Assembly (NCBI GenBank): GCA_964354255.1
Contig: CAYGYX010000001.1
Location: 38,803-102,802, forward strand
Source: VGBK01 sp964354255
GTDB taxonomy: Bacteria; Actinomycetota; Acidimicrobiia; Spongiisociales; UBA11373
Direction: 5' to 3'
Length of the DNA stretch: 64,000 nucleotides
Positions 32,478 through 43,140 of the stretch are shown here, in pieces. Position 1 is the stretch's first letter, and the number at the start of each line of letters is the position of its first letter. A model generated the notes under the pieces. The model did no database searches, was not told where the DNA came from, and saw nothing but the letters and a program-made list of their open reading frames with translations. The position numbers and the translations under genes are program-made.

Positions 32478-32507
32478 TTGTCGGCGCCTCCCGCCTGTCC
32501 ATATACT
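32478..32507 (+). promoter_or_regulatory. dnaA promoter
   Basis: TTGTCG (32478-32483) and TATACT (32502-32507) are 18 bases apart. A start near 32514 would give a leader of about 155 bases carrying the palindrome and the DnaA-box cluster, which would allow DnaA autoregulation. Confidence 0.6.
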
Positions 32508-32514
32508 CCGCTGC

Positions 32515-32531
32515 TGCCGGACGGTCCGGCA
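32515..32531. promoter_or_regulatory. Perfect palindrome at the dnaA transcription start
   Basis: TGCCGGAC and GTCCGGCA are exact inverted repeats around a single G. The position immediately downstream of the predicted -10 is where a dimeric repressor would sit. A second, looser pair (CCACCC 32551-32556 and GGGTGG 32567-32572) follows. Confidence 0.45.
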
Positions 32532-32601
32532 TCACTTCCCTCGAGTCGGGCCACCCATGACGCGACGGGTGGACGGAGGCAGCGACACCCCAGGTGCACC
32601 C

Positions 32602-32633
32602 TTCTCCACAGTTGTGGATAGGCCTGTGGAGAA
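32602..32633. promoter_or_regulatory. Cluster of three DnaA-box-like 9-mers
   Basis: TTCTCCACA (32602-32610), TGTGGATAG (32613-32621) and TGTGGAGAA (32625-32633) each match TTATCCACA or its complement at eight of nine positions. The outer two are inverted copies of each other. They lie 36-67 bases before the dnaA GTG. Confidence 0.65.
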
Positions 32634-32668
32634 GCCCGGCAAGGCCGCGGGGCGCACGGAGGACGCAG

Positions 32669-34042
32669 GTGGAGGCACATTCCCCCGCTGATTGGGAGCA
32701 GTTTCGTCGGACCCTGCGCGGGCGCGTCACTCCGGTCACTTGGCAGACCTGGCTGGAAGGCCTCGAGCCCTATACGATCGAGGGCGGTGTGGTCAGCCTG
32801 CTGGCCCCCAGCGAGTTTCACCTCCGCTGGGTGAACGACAAGTTCCGTCCGATCGTGGAAGACGCGGTCAGTTCGGTATTCGGCCCGGAGACCCGCCTGA
32901 TCCTGGATGCTCGCCCCGCTCCGCTCTTCCCCGAAACGGACGACGCCGACGAGGAGGCCGAGCCGGAGGAGGAGCTGGCTACCTCACCTCACTCCTTGCC
33001 TCTCTCTCCGCCACTTACCGCTGGACTCGTCGCCAAGTACAACTTCGAGAACTTCATCGTTGGCCCCTCTAACCGCTTTGCCCACGCCGCCGCTCTCGCC
33101 ATCGCCGAACAGCCGGGTGGCCAGTACAACCCCCTGTTCATCTACGCCGGTGCCGGCCTGGGCAAGACCCATCTACTGCAGGCCATTGCCCGCCACGTCC
33201 TGGAGTTGCACCCCGGCCTGGCAGTGCACTACACGACGTCCGAGGCGTTCTTCAACGACTTCATCGACGGCATCCGCCGCAAGCGCATGGATGAGTTCAA
33301 GGCTCGCTACCGCGGAGTCGATGTGCTCCTGCTCGATGATGTCCAATTCTTGGAAGGGAAAGAGCAGCTCCTCGAGGAATTCTTCCACACGTTCAACGCC
33401 CTGCACGAGCACGGCAAGCAGTTGGTGTTCAGCTGCGACCGCCCACCGCGCAGCCTGATCACTCTCGAGGATCGGCTGCGTAGCCGATTCGACTGGGGCC
33501 TGACCACCGACATCCAGCCGCCCGATGTCGAAACTCGGTTGGCGATCTTGCGCAAGAACGCGGCCTTTGCTCCTTGCCCTATCCCGCCAGCCGTCCTGCA
33601 GTTCATCGCCGAGCGGGTTGTCGACAACGTCCGTGAGCTCGAAGGGGCACTGACTCGCGTAACCGCGTACGCTGCGCTGACTCATCAGAGCATCGACCTG
33701 GACATGGCAGCCGACGTGCTGCAGGACTTGGGTCCCAGTGCTCTCACCTTGCCCATCACTCCCGGGCGGATTCTGAGCGCTACGGCTGCGGCCTTCGACG
33801 TGACGGTAACTGAGTTGGAGAGCCCAAGCCGACGCCAGCCGCTGGCTCGAGCTCGTCAGGTCGCCATGTACCTGTGTAGGCAGCTGACCGACCTCTCTCT
33901 ACCCAAGATCGGCCTGTTGTTTGGGAGCCGAGACCACACCACAGTGCTGCACGGCGTGAACACGGTGCACCGGCTCATCCAGACGGACCGCTCCTTGTTC
34001 GACCAGGTCACCGCCCTTCTCCAAAGCCTGCGTACCCCATGA
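32669..34042 (+). CDS. dnaA: Chromosomal replication initiator DnaA
   Basis: DnaA binds origin boxes and opens the duplex to start replication. The 457-residue protein has domain I (WEQFRRTLRGRVTPVTWQTWLEGL), a short acidic domain II (about 88-108), a AAA+ domain with Walker A GAGLGKTHLL (161-170), Walker B VLLLDDVQFLEGKE, sensor motifs DRLRSRFDWGL and VRELEGALTRV, and domain IV with RARQVAMYLCRQLTDLSLPKIGLLFGSRDHTTVLHG. The GTG at 32669 follows GGAGGACGCAG; upstream codons in frame have no similarity. Its leader carries DnaA-box-like sites. Confidence 0.97.
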   Translation: MEAHSPADWEQFRRTLRGRVTPVTWQTWLEGLEPYTIEGGVVSLLAPSEFHLRWVNDKFRPIVEDAVSSVFGPETRLILDARPAPLFPETDDADEEAEPEEELATSPHSLPLSPPLTAGLVAKYNFENFIVGPSNRFAHAAALAIAEQPGGQYNPLFIYAGAGLGKTHLLQAIARHVLELHPGLAVHYTTSEAFFNDFIDGIRRKRMDEFKARYRGVDVLLLDDVQFLEGKEQLLEEFFHTFNALHEHGKQLVFSCDRPPRSLITLEDRLRSRFDWGLTTDIQPPDVETRLAILRKNAAFAPCPIPPAVLQFIAERVVDNVRELEGALTRVTAYAALTHQSIDLDMAADVLQDLGPSALTLPITPGRILSATAAAFDVTVTELESPSRRQPLARARQVAMYLCRQLTDLSLPKIGLLFGSRDHTTVLHGVNTVHRLIQTDRSLFDQVTALLQSLRTP

Positions 34043-34193
34043 GGTTCTTGTCCCCAGCCGTCCCCCGGCCGCCGTGCCCCCCTGTGCACGCCGCCGGTTG
34101 TTGTTCACCGTCCTGGAGACCCACCCCCTGCCTACACGCTGCGGAAATCCCTGCTTCTCCCCAATCCCCAAGCCCTGCTACTACCACTAGGGT

Positions 34194-34207
34194 TCTTCTT
34201 AAGAAGA
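34194..34207. promoter_or_regulatory. AT-rich palindrome upstream of dnaN
   Basis: TCTTCTTAAGAAGA is a perfect 14-base palindrome ending 25 bases before the dnaN GTG. The surrounding 190-base dnaA-dnaN gap has no gene and no good DnaA box (TTGTTCACC near 34097 is a weak match). It may be an operator, or part of an unwinding element. Confidence 0.35.
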
Positions 34208-34232
34208 GTAATCAGAGCAGAAGGATCTCCCT

Positions 34233-35312
34233 GTGCGGATAAGAGCCGAGCGCGATGATCTCGTAGATGTCCTGAGCCGAGCGGCCCGCGCGGTTAGCCA
34301 GCGCGCGCCCCTGCCGATTCTGCAGGGGCTCCTGGTGACGGTGACGGGGTCGACCCTACGGGTGACCGGGACCGACCTCGATATGACGGTGCGAACAAAA
34401 CTCGAGGTGGAGGTACTTGAGGAAGGGAGGACTGTGGTCCCGGGCCGGCTGATCACAGAGGCCGCGCGCAAGTTGCCGCCTGGGGCTGTCGTCCTGGCAG
34501 CCGCGGACGGAGAGGTTGAGCTGAGTGGAGGAGGGCCCCGTTTCCGGTTCAGGGAACTTGTAGTGGAGGATTTCCCAGCAGCAGCTGAACCAGTGCTAAA
34601 GGATGCCGTTGAGATCGACGGCGACGACTTTCTGGCCGCGCTGGCCCAGGTGGTGGTAGCCGCCTCACACGACGATGCCCGGCCGGTCCTGACGGGGGTG
34701 TACTTCGAGTCGACTGAAGGGACCCTCCGGCTGGTTGCCACGGATTCCTATCGGCTGGCCCTGTGCGACCTGCCGGCAGTCCGGTCGGCCATGACGGGGC
34801 TGGTGCCGGTGCGCGCTCTGCGAGAGCTTGCTCGCACGGTTGGCGCCAAGAAGATGCAGATAGCCATAGGGAGCCGTGAAGCCTCGTTTGGGTCGAATCG
34901 AGGAACCCTCACCGTGCGGCTTATTGAGGGGAGTTTCCCCAACTACCGCCAGCTGCTTCCCACCACCTACCCCAATCGGCTCGTGGTGGCGCGAGACGCC
35001 CTGCTACAGGCGATCGACCGTGCCTCACTGGTGGCCGAGGACCACATCCCCATCCGCCTTCAACTCGAGGCCAGTGGTGTGGAACTGAGCGTGAGCCGCC
35101 AGGATGTCGGCGGGGAGACGGAACACGTGGCAGCCGAGTACCAAGGCGAGGAGATGACGATCGCCTTCAATAGCCGGTACTTGAACGATGGAGTGGCTGC
35201 CGTCGAGGAGGAGCAGGTGGTACTCGACGTGGTCGATCCACTCAAGCCGGGGGTGGTGCGGGGAGCGGAAGGGGACGACTACCTCTACCTGCTCATGCCC
35301 GTCCGCCTCTAG
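34233..35312 (+). CDS. dnaN: DNA polymerase III beta sliding clamp
   Basis: The 359-residue protein is the ring-shaped processivity clamp for DNA polymerase III. It has three repeated clamp domains with RAPLPILQGLLVTVTGSTLRVTGTDLDM, LRLVATDSYRLALCDLP and the C-terminal YLYLLMPVRL (family ending xxMP-R). The GTG at 34233 follows AGAAGGATCTCCCT. It sits in the canonical dnaA-dnaN-recF order. Confidence 0.97.
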   Translation: MRIRAERDDLVDVLSRAARAVSQRAPLPILQGLLVTVTGSTLRVTGTDLDMTVRTKLEVEVLEEGRTVVPGRLITEAARKLPPGAVVLAAADGEVELSGGGPRFRFRELVVEDFPAAAEPVLKDAVEIDGDDFLAALAQVVVAASHDDARPVLTGVYFESTEGTLRLVATDSYRLALCDLPAVRSAMTGLVPVRALRELARTVGAKKMQIAIGSREASFGSNRGTLTVRLIEGSFPNYRQLLPTTYPNRLVVARDALLQAIDRASLVAEDHIPIRLQLEASGVELSVSRQDVGGETEHVAAEYQGEEMTIAFNSRYLNDGVAAVEEEQVVLDVVDPLKPGVVRGAEGDDYLYLLMPVRL

Positions 35313-35319
35313 GCCGTCG

Positions 35320-36429
35320 ATGCTGCTGACCTGGCTGCAACTGCGGAACTTCCGTTGCCATCCCATGCTGGAATTCGCGCCGGACTCGGGCGTCAACCTG
35401 CTGGTCGGGGGGAATGGCGCTGGCAAGAGCAGCGTGCTCGAGTCGATCGGGTTCCTGGCGACCCTCGCCTCTTTCCGCAGGGCTCCGGACGCGGCTCTGG
35501 TGAGAGTGGGGGAGGAGACCGCGGTGGCCCGGGGGCAGTTTGCCGGGGAAGCCGGGGCCGTGCAGGTCGAGGTGGAGATTCCCCGTCAGGGACGCCAGCA
35601 GATCCGGGTCGATGGCAAGCGAGCGGCCGGGCGGGGGGAGGTGGCCGCACGAGTAGCCCTGGTCGCTTTCCTTCCCGATGACCTGGATCTCATCAAGCGG
35701 GGGCCTGCCTACCGGCGCGAATACGTGGATGACCTGGCGGTCCAGCTTTGGCCGGCGGCAGCCGTGGAGCAACGCGAGTACGAGCGTGCTCTGCGACAGC
35801 GCAACGCGCTGTTACGGCGCGAGGGGCGGGCTGTCTCGCTTGGTTCGTTGTCGGTATGGGATGAGCGACTAGTGGTGTTGGGTGCGGTCGTAATTCGGCG
35901 CCGCTTGGCTGCGTTGGAGGCGGCGGTCCTCGGTGTCGGGGCCCTGTGCCGCGAATTGGGGGGTGGGGAGGAGCAGGTGAGTTGGGCATACGTGGCCGCC
36001 GGCTCGGGCGAACTGGATCGCGAGGCAACGGAGGGGGTGCTGCGGGAAGGGTTGTCGGCGGCGGTGCTCTCGGCCCGGCATGACGACTTGGAGCGGCGGA
36101 CGACGACGGTGGGCCCCCACAGGGATGAGGTGGCGCTCTACCTGGATCGGCGCGATCTGCGTACCCGTGCCAGCCAGGGTGAGCAGCGCACCGTGGCCCT
36201 CGCGCTGCGGCTAGCGGCCTTCGATCTGCTCGCGGAGCGGCGGCGCTCGGCGCCGGTGCTGGTCCTCGACGATGTGTTCTCCGAACTGGATGGGGTCCGC
36301 CGGGCCCGTCTGGTCGAGCGCCTTCCCCGCGGTCAAGTATTCATATCCACGGCCCATCGGGAGGACGTGCCGGTGGGCGGCGTCTGCTGGGAGATATCGC
36401 CAGGGTCCGTCCGCGGGGCAGCCGCATGA
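35320..36429 (+). CDS. recF: DNA replication and repair protein RecF
   Basis: RecF is an SMC-like ATPase that helps load RecA at gaps. The 369-residue protein begins MLLTWLQLRNFRCHPMLEF and has Walker A VGGNGAGKSSVLESIGFL (family NGQGKTN), FLPDDLDLIKRGPAYRREYVDDLA, the signature VGPHRDEVALYLDRRDLRTRASQGEQRTVALALR and Walker B VLVLDDVFSELD. Seven bases separate it from dnaN; it overlaps the DUF721 gene (ATGA). Confidence 0.96.
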   Translation: MLLTWLQLRNFRCHPMLEFAPDSGVNLLVGGNGAGKSSVLESIGFLATLASFRRAPDAALVRVGEETAVARGQFAGEAGAVQVEVEIPRQGRQQIRVDGKRAAGRGEVAARVALVAFLPDDLDLIKRGPAYRREYVDDLAVQLWPAAAVEQREYERALRQRNALLRREGRAVSLGSLSVWDERLVVLGAVVIRRRLAALEAAVLGVGALCRELGGGEEQVSWAYVAAGSGELDREATEGVLREGLSAAVLSARHDDLERRTTTVGPHRDEVALYLDRRDLRTRASQGEQRTVALALRLAAFDLLAERRRSAPVLVLDDVFSELDGVRRARLVERLPRGQVFISTAHREDVPVGGVCWEISPGSVRGAAA

Positions 36430-36734
36430 GCGACCTCGAGCGCATCGGCGACAATCTCGATGCCGTGCTGCGGAGGTTGGGATTGCCCGCGGCCGATGCC
36501 CTGCAGCGACTGGTGGATGATTGGGCGGACCTTGTCGGCGAGCCGTGGGCCTCGCGCTCCCGGCCCGCCGGGTTGCATCGAGGCGAACTGGTGGTGGAGG
36601 TGGCCGATGGGACCTCGGCCAGCCTGCTCAGATACCAATGTGGGCAGCTTCTTGAGCGCCTGGAGGAGGGCCTGGGAGCCCGTCTCGTGGACACCGTGCG
36701 CCTCCGCCTCGGCAGCTTCAAAAAGGGATCCTGA
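36426..36734 (+). CDS. DUF721 (DciA-like) protein
   Basis: The 102-residue protein has the DUF721 pattern: VLRRLGLPAADALQRLVDDWADLVGEPWASRSRPAGLHRGELVVEVADGTSASLLRYQCGQLLERL split over residues 15-78. DUF721 includes DciA, which helps load the DnaB helicase in bacteria that lack DnaC/DnaI, and the position between recF and gyrB is the usual actinobacterial one. A replication role is therefore likely but not shown here. The start overlaps the recF stop. Confidence 0.88.
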   Translation: MSDLERIGDNLDAVLRRLGLPAADALQRLVDDWADLVGEPWASRSRPAGLHRGELVVEVADGTSASLLRYQCGQLLERLEEGLGARLVDTVRLRLGSFKKGS

Positions 36735-36782
36735 CCTGGCCTTTTGTTCTTGCCGAGGGGCAGTCTGGTCAGCGCCGGCGGC

Positions 36783-36788
36783 TATACT
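36783..36788 (+). promoter_or_regulatory. Possible gyrB -10 element
   Basis: TATACT lies 95 bases before the gyrB GTG in the 149-base gap after the DUF721 gene. No convincing -35 is seen at the proper distance. Gyrase genes are often controlled by supercoiling through weak -35 promoters, which would fit. Confidence 0.4.
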
Positions 36789-36883
36789 CACAGCAGTGTC
36801 GGTGAGCTGGCAGCGGAGTCATGCCGGCGGCTTGTAGCCAGCCTCCGCCGGCCCGCCGGTTTGCCCCGTCCACGAGGAGCCCT

Positions 36884-38800
36884 GTGGCCACCAGACGCGC
36901 CAACGGTTCATATGAAGCTAAGGACATCCAGGTCCTCGAGGGTCTGGAGGCGGTGCGCCGGCGGCCGGCCATGTATATCGGTAGCACCGGTCCTCGCGGC
37001 CTGCACCACCTCATCTGGGAGGTCGTGGACAACGCGGTCGACGAGGCGATGGCGGGGTTCTGCACCCGTGTCGAGGTAACGCTCCTGGCCGACGGCGGGG
37101 TGCGGGTCAAGGATGACGGGCGGGGCATACCGGTGGGGACTCATGCCAGGACGCGCCAGTCGGCGCTGACCACCGTGCTCACCACCCTCCACGCCGGCGG
37201 CAAGTTCGACTCCGGGGCCTACACGGTGTCCGGAGGCCTGCACGGCGTCGGTGTGTCGGTGGTGAATGCCCTTTCGCGGCTCCTCGAGGTCGAGGTAGCG
37301 CGGGAGGGCCACCTATGGCACCAGTCCTTCGAGATGGGCACCCCGGTGGGCAAGGTGGCCAAGGGCAAGGCTGCCCGCCGCACCGGCACCACCGTCACCT
37401 TCTGGCCGTCGCCGCAGATATTCACCGAGACCACCGAGTTCAGCTTCCAGACTGTGGCCGCCCGGCTGCGGGAGATGGCCTTCCTCAACAAGGGCCTGGA
37501 GATCCTGCTGGTCGACGAGCGGGGGGAAGGGGGGCGTGAGTCCTTCCGCTACAGCGGGGGCCTGGTCGACTTCGTGAAGCATCTCAACGCCAAGCGTGAG
37601 CCGCTGCACCCCCACATCATCAGCCTCGAGGAGGTCAGCGACGACGTCGAGATCGACGTGGCCCTGCAGTGGAACGCCGGGTATACCGAGACGGTGCTCA
37701 CCTTCGCCAACAACATCAACACCCATGAGGGAGGCACCCACGAAGAAGGGTTTCGCCGGGCGCTGACCAGGGCGATCAACGAGTTCGCCCGCGAGAAGGG
37801 GCTGCTCAAGGAGAAGGAGGAGAACCTGGTCGGCGAGGACATCCGGGAGGGCCTCACCGCGGTGGTGGCGGTGAGGGTGCGGCACCCCCAGTTCGAGGGC
37901 CAGACCAAGACCAAGCTCGGCAACACCGAGGTCCGCTCCTTCGTCGAGGTGGCCCTTAATCGGCTCCTGCCGGAGTGGCTGAGCCGCCATCCGGGGGAGG
38001 GCCGGGCGATCATCGATAAGTGCAGCACCGCCGCCCGGGCCCGCATGGCGGCGCGGGCGGCCCGCGACCTCACCCGGCGCAAGAGCCTGCTGGAGTCCAC
38101 TGGCCTGCCGGGGAAACTGGCCGACTGCTCGGCGCGCGACCCGCAAGAAAGCGAGCTGTTCATAGTCGAGGGCGATTCGGCCGGTGGCTCGGCCAAGCAG
38201 GCCCGCAACAGCGAGTTCCAGGCCATCCTCCCCATCCGGGGCAAGATCATCAACGTCGAGAAGGCGCGCCTCGCCAGGGTCCTGCAGAACAACGAGATCC
38301 AGTCCCTCATCACCGCGGTGGGCACGGGCATCGGGGACGACTTCGACCTCGAGCGGGCCCGCTATCACAAGGTGGTCATCCTCACCGACGCCGATGTCGA
38401 CGGCGCCCACATCCGCACCCTGCTGCTCACCTTCTTCTTCCGCCACATGCGGGAGCTGATCGAGGCGGGCTTCGTGTACATCGCTCAGCCGCCCCTCTAC
38501 CAGGTGAAGTTGGGCAAGGAGGTCATGTACGCCTACTCCGAGCGGCAACTCGAGGAGATCACTGCGGGGCTCGACGGGAAGCGGCCCGGCCTGCAGCGCT
38601 ACAAGGGCCTGGGGGAGATGAACGCCGGGCAACTGTGGGAGACCACCATGGACCCGGCCGTGCGGGTGCTCCTCCAGGTGAGCCTCGACGATGTCGGGGT
38701 GGCGGACGACATCTTCGCCACGCTGATGGGCGACGACGTCGAGGCAAGGCGCACCTTCATCCAGCAGAACGCCCGCGACGTCCGCTTCCTGGACATCTGA
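36884..38800 (+). CDS. gyrB: DNA gyrase subunit B
   Basis: GyrB supplies the ATPase of the enzyme that introduces negative supercoils. The 638-residue protein has the GHKL ATPase (YEAKDIQVLEGLEAVRRRPAMYIG, VDNAVDEAMAG, DDGRGIPVG, SGGLHGVGVSVVNALS), a transducer domain and the TOPRIM region with LFIVEGDSAGGSAKQARNSEFQAILPIRGKI and ILTDADVDGAHIRTLLLTFFFR, ending RDVRFLDI. The GTG at 36884 follows CGAGGAGCCCT; an upstream start at 36821 adds 21 unconserved residues. gyrA follows after three bases. Confidence 0.97.
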   Translation: MATRRANGSYEAKDIQVLEGLEAVRRRPAMYIGSTGPRGLHHLIWEVVDNAVDEAMAGFCTRVEVTLLADGGVRVKDDGRGIPVGTHARTRQSALTTVLTTLHAGGKFDSGAYTVSGGLHGVGVSVVNALSRLLEVEVAREGHLWHQSFEMGTPVGKVAKGKAARRTGTTVTFWPSPQIFTETTEFSFQTVAARLREMAFLNKGLEILLVDERGEGGRESFRYSGGLVDFVKHLNAKREPLHPHIISLEEVSDDVEIDVALQWNAGYTETVLTFANNINTHEGGTHEEGFRRALTRAINEFAREKGLLKEKEENLVGEDIREGLTAVVAVRVRHPQFEGQTKTKLGNTEVRSFVEVALNRLLPEWLSRHPGEGRAIIDKCSTAARARMAARAARDLTRRKSLLESTGLPGKLADCSARDPQESELFIVEGDSAGGSAKQARNSEFQAILPIRGKIINVEKARLARVLQNNEIQSLITAVGTGIGDDFDLERARYHKVVILTDADVDGAHIRTLLLTFFFRHMRELIEAGFVYIAQPPLYQVKLGKEVMYAYSERQLEEITAGLDGKRPGLQRYKGLGEMNAGQLWETTMDPAVRVLLQVSLDDVGVADDIFATLMGDDVEARRTFIQQNARDVRFLDI

Positions 38801-38803
38801 CTC

Positions 38804-41245
<2,442 letters not shown>

Positions 41246-41330
41246 GCCCCGCGGGCAGGAGCGCTGCTCCGGAAACGCTGTTCGTCGTAGAGGGCCACCG
41301 GTACACTGCCCAGCGTCGCCGATCAGCCAG

Positions 41331-41891
41331 GTGAACATGCCGGTCCAGCGAGTCCGGCGGGTCGTCCGCAAGATCGACCCCTGGACCGTTCTCAAGGTGT
41401 CCCTCGTCTTCAACGCCGTCATGGCGCTGGTGACGGTGCTGGGGACCGTGGTCTTCTGGTCCGTGTTTGTCAACGCCGGGATCCCCGAGCGGATCAACGA
41501 GCTGGCGGTCACCATCGGCATCGAGAACGGGATCACCCTCGACGGCCCGGTCTACTTCCGCATCGTGATGCTGCTCGCCATCGTGGGGACGATCTTGATG
41601 ACCGGTCTTTTCACTCTGGGGGCCGTGGTCTACAACCTCATCTCCGATCTGGTGGGAGGGGTCGAACTGGTGGTGCTTGAGGAGGCGGCGCCTTCTCGCG
41701 CCTCGGCCCGCCGGGTGAGCCTGCCGGTGACGATCGCGCCGGTGGAGCGGTCGGGTCCGGTGCGGCAGCTGCCGAGGGTGGCTCCGCTCATGCCCCCACC
41801 CATGCCCGGGGGGACGGCCGCCAATGAAGGCACCGGCCTGACTCCGGCGGCGACCGGAACCGGCGAGGCGACTCGCCAAACGGGGACCTGA
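41331..41891 (+). CDS. DUF3566 membrane protein
   Basis: The 186-residue protein has a basic start (RRVVRKIDPWTVLKVSLVFNAVMALV), membrane helices at about 18-45 and 81-105, and an Ala/Pro-rich cytoplasmic tail. WTVLKVSLVF and the GAVVYNLISDLVGGVELVV segment are the DUF3566 hallmarks. DUF3566 genes sit directly behind gyrA in most actinobacteria; function is unknown. The GTG at 41331 and an ATG two codons later are both plausible starts. It converges with the gene at 41899. Confidence 0.9.
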   Translation: MNMPVQRVRRVVRKIDPWTVLKVSLVFNAVMALVTVLGTVVFWSVFVNAGIPERINELAVTIGIENGITLDGPVYFRIVMLLAIVGTILMTGLFTLGAVVYNLISDLVGGVELVVLEEAAPSRASARRVSLPVTIAPVERSGPVRQLPRVAPLMPPPMPGGTAANEGTGLTPAATGTGEATRQTGT

Positions 41892-41898
41892 CGCCGGC

Positions 41899-42663
41899 CT
41901 ACCGTTCGGCTTCGAAGCCGGCCAACTCCAGCCCCAGGTGCCCGGCCGCCTGCAGGTAGGCCGCCGCTGCGTCGGCCGGGCGGAAGACCCCGGGGGCCGG
42001 CCCGCCCCGGGCGAGGAGCAGTGCGCCGGCGGCCAGGGCGAGGGCAGCCAGATGGTGACGGTCGTCGGCGACGGCCACGAGACGGTGGATGCCCTTCCGC
42101 CCTGCGACTCGGGCGAGCGCCCCGCCCCACGGACCCTCGACCGGCACCTCGATACGCACGACCGCCGGGTCGCGGCCGGGTGCTCCGGGCAGGCGGCGTC
42201 CCCAGCGAGCCCCCAGGGGGTCGGGGAAGGGGACCGCCTCCCCACGGCGGAGGGGCTTGCCCTCGGTGGTCCAGGCGACCAGCACTTCGTGTTTGGCCTC
42301 GGCGCCCACCGCCTCATGGAAGCGCAGCGCCCCGGCCAGGCCGGCGGGGGAAGCGTTCAGCAGCAGAATGAGCCCCTGCCGGGCGAAGCGGTCGGCTAGC
42401 ACCGACGGGGGGTCGGCGTCGGCGGCGAGCACGCACGAGAGGCCGTCTTCAACGGCGATCGCCGCCAGGTCGAGGGGGGCGGTGGCGTCGTCGCTGATCA
42501 GCAGAGCGAACCCGGCCAGGTCGGTGATGGCCATGGAGCGGCGGTCCTCGGTGTCGCGGCTGCGGTGGCCGTAGATGCCGAGTGCCTCCAGGTCGGGCTC
42601 GCCCAGGAGGATTCGCCCGGCACGCTGGCCGATCTCGGTGGTGGGGTGGAGGGCGAGGCGCAT
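41899..42663 (-). CDS. Hypothetical protein with Rossmann-like pattern
   Basis: No family was recognised. The 254-residue protein has alternating strands and helices typical of a nucleotide- or dinucleotide-binding fold but no clear glycine-rich loop: SMAITDLAGFALLISDD, LILLLNASPAGLAGALRFHEAVG, EVLVAWTTEGKPLRRGEAVPF, RIEVPVEGPWGGALARVAGRKGIHRLVAVADDRHHLAALALAAGALLLA. It resembles remnants of homoserine-dehydrogenase-like NAD-binding proteins found near the origin in some actinobacteria. It follows a small membrane-protein gene by seven bases. Confidence 0.7.
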   Translation of the reverse strand: MRLALHPTTEIGQRAGRILLGEPDLEALGIYGHRSRDTEDRRSMAITDLAGFALLISDDATAPLDLAAIAVEDGLSCVLAADADPPSVLADRFARQGLILLLNASPAGLAGALRFHEAVGAEAKHEVLVAWTTEGKPLRRGEAVPFPDPLGARWGRRLPGAPGRDPAVVRIEVPVEGPWGGALARVAGRKGIHRLVAVADDRHHLAALALAAGALLLARGGPAPGVFRPADAAAAYLQAAGHLGLELAGFEAER

Positions 42664-42670
42664 ATCCGCC

Positions 42671-42823
42671 TCAGGGGGTGACCGGGTGCCAGGTGCCGGC
42701 GGGCGCGGGCACCGGGCGGCGGCGGCTGAGGAGGAGAGCGACGGTGAAGGCCAGGCCTCCGGCGGTGAGGGCGGCGGCCATGGACCGGAGGGCGAGAGCC
42801 GGCGGCCGCGGGGCGGGGGCCAT
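42671..42823 (-). CDS. Small single-helix membrane protein
   Basis: A 50-residue frame encodes MAPAPRPPALALRSMAAALT, then GGLAFTVALLLSRRR and a Pro-rich tail ending WHPVTP. Residues about 11-33 form one membrane helix, with Arg residues behind it. The stop lies seven bases before the ATG of the hypothetical protein at 42663, so they may be one operon. There is no ribosome-binding site stronger than the local GC background. The frame is too short to exclude chance. Confidence 0.4.
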   Translation of the reverse strand: MAPAPRPPALALRSMAAALTAGGLAFTVALLLSRRRPVPAPAGTWHPVTP

Positions 42824-42930
42824 GGCGGCAGTGTAGGTGTGCGTGGGCCGGAGACCTGAGGGCAGGTCTGGAGGAGGGGCGCCGATTAGCCCCGGCCAGG
42901 GGAGCCACGGCTACGATGGTTCCGCCCGGC

Positions 42931-43057
42931 CGTGAGAGTCGGGTTGACTCGGCGGCTCCCGAGCGAGGGACGCAAGAGCGAAGTCCGGTTCGACTCCGGC
43001 GCTGTTCCCGCAACTGTGAAGCCCCGAGGTGGGACGAGTCAGGTCGCCTGCCGCCGG
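42931..43057 (+). ncRNA. Cobalamin (adenosylcobalamin) riboswitch
   Basis: The segment contains the conserved features of the Cbl aptamer: AAGTCCGGTTCGACTCCGGCGCTG (42981-43004), CCCGCAACTGTGAAG (43007-43021) and a B12 box AGTCAGGTCGCCTGCCG (43037-43053). It precedes the B12-type transporter genes btuF-btuC-btuD, the standard location. The exact 5' boundary is estimated. Binding of cobalamin would reduce expression, here probably at translation because of the hairpin at 43115-43135. Confidence 0.9.
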
Positions 43058-43114
43058 GTCGGATGTGGACGCTCTCGGAGGAAGGGTGACCTGCCGTTCC
43101 GGCCCCAAGCCCCT

Positions 43115-43135
43115 CCTCCCCAACTGATGGGGAGG
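43115..43135 (+). promoter_or_regulatory. Hairpin covering the btuF ribosome-binding site
   Basis: CCTCCCC (43115-43121) pairs perfectly with GGGGAGG (43129-43135) around a seven-base loop. GGGGAGG is the Shine-Dalgarno sequence for the GTG at 43141, six bases downstream. This is the expression platform expected for translational control by the upstream cobalamin riboswitch. Confidence 0.75.
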
Positions 43136-43140
43136 CGCGC

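Larger units (their letters stand above)
32304..32668. other. Probable origin of replication region (oriC)
   Basis: This gap between rpmH and dnaA holds no gene. It contains the dnaA promoter, a perfect palindrome, three DnaA-box-like 9-mers near its right end and a less GC-rich stretch at about 32400-32480 (CTTATGCCACAACACCTTTTCC, CCGATAATGGGGTACC, CGCATTTTGTCG) that could be the unwinding element. Actinobacterial origins usually lie in dnaA-dnaN; here the better boxes are upstream of dnaA, so either or both gaps may take part. Confidence 0.55.

Noticed and set aside
34043..34232. dnaA-dnaN gap as the main origin
   Set aside because: It has only weak box matches (TTGTTCACC) and one AT-rich palindrome, so the stronger case is the rpmH-dnaA gap; it is not excluded as a secondary element.
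42985..42999. GGTTCGACTCC looks like a tRNA T-loop
   Set aside because: It belongs to the cobalamin aptamer (CCGGTTCGACTCCGG before the CCCGCAACTGTGA core); no acceptor or anticodon stems surround it.
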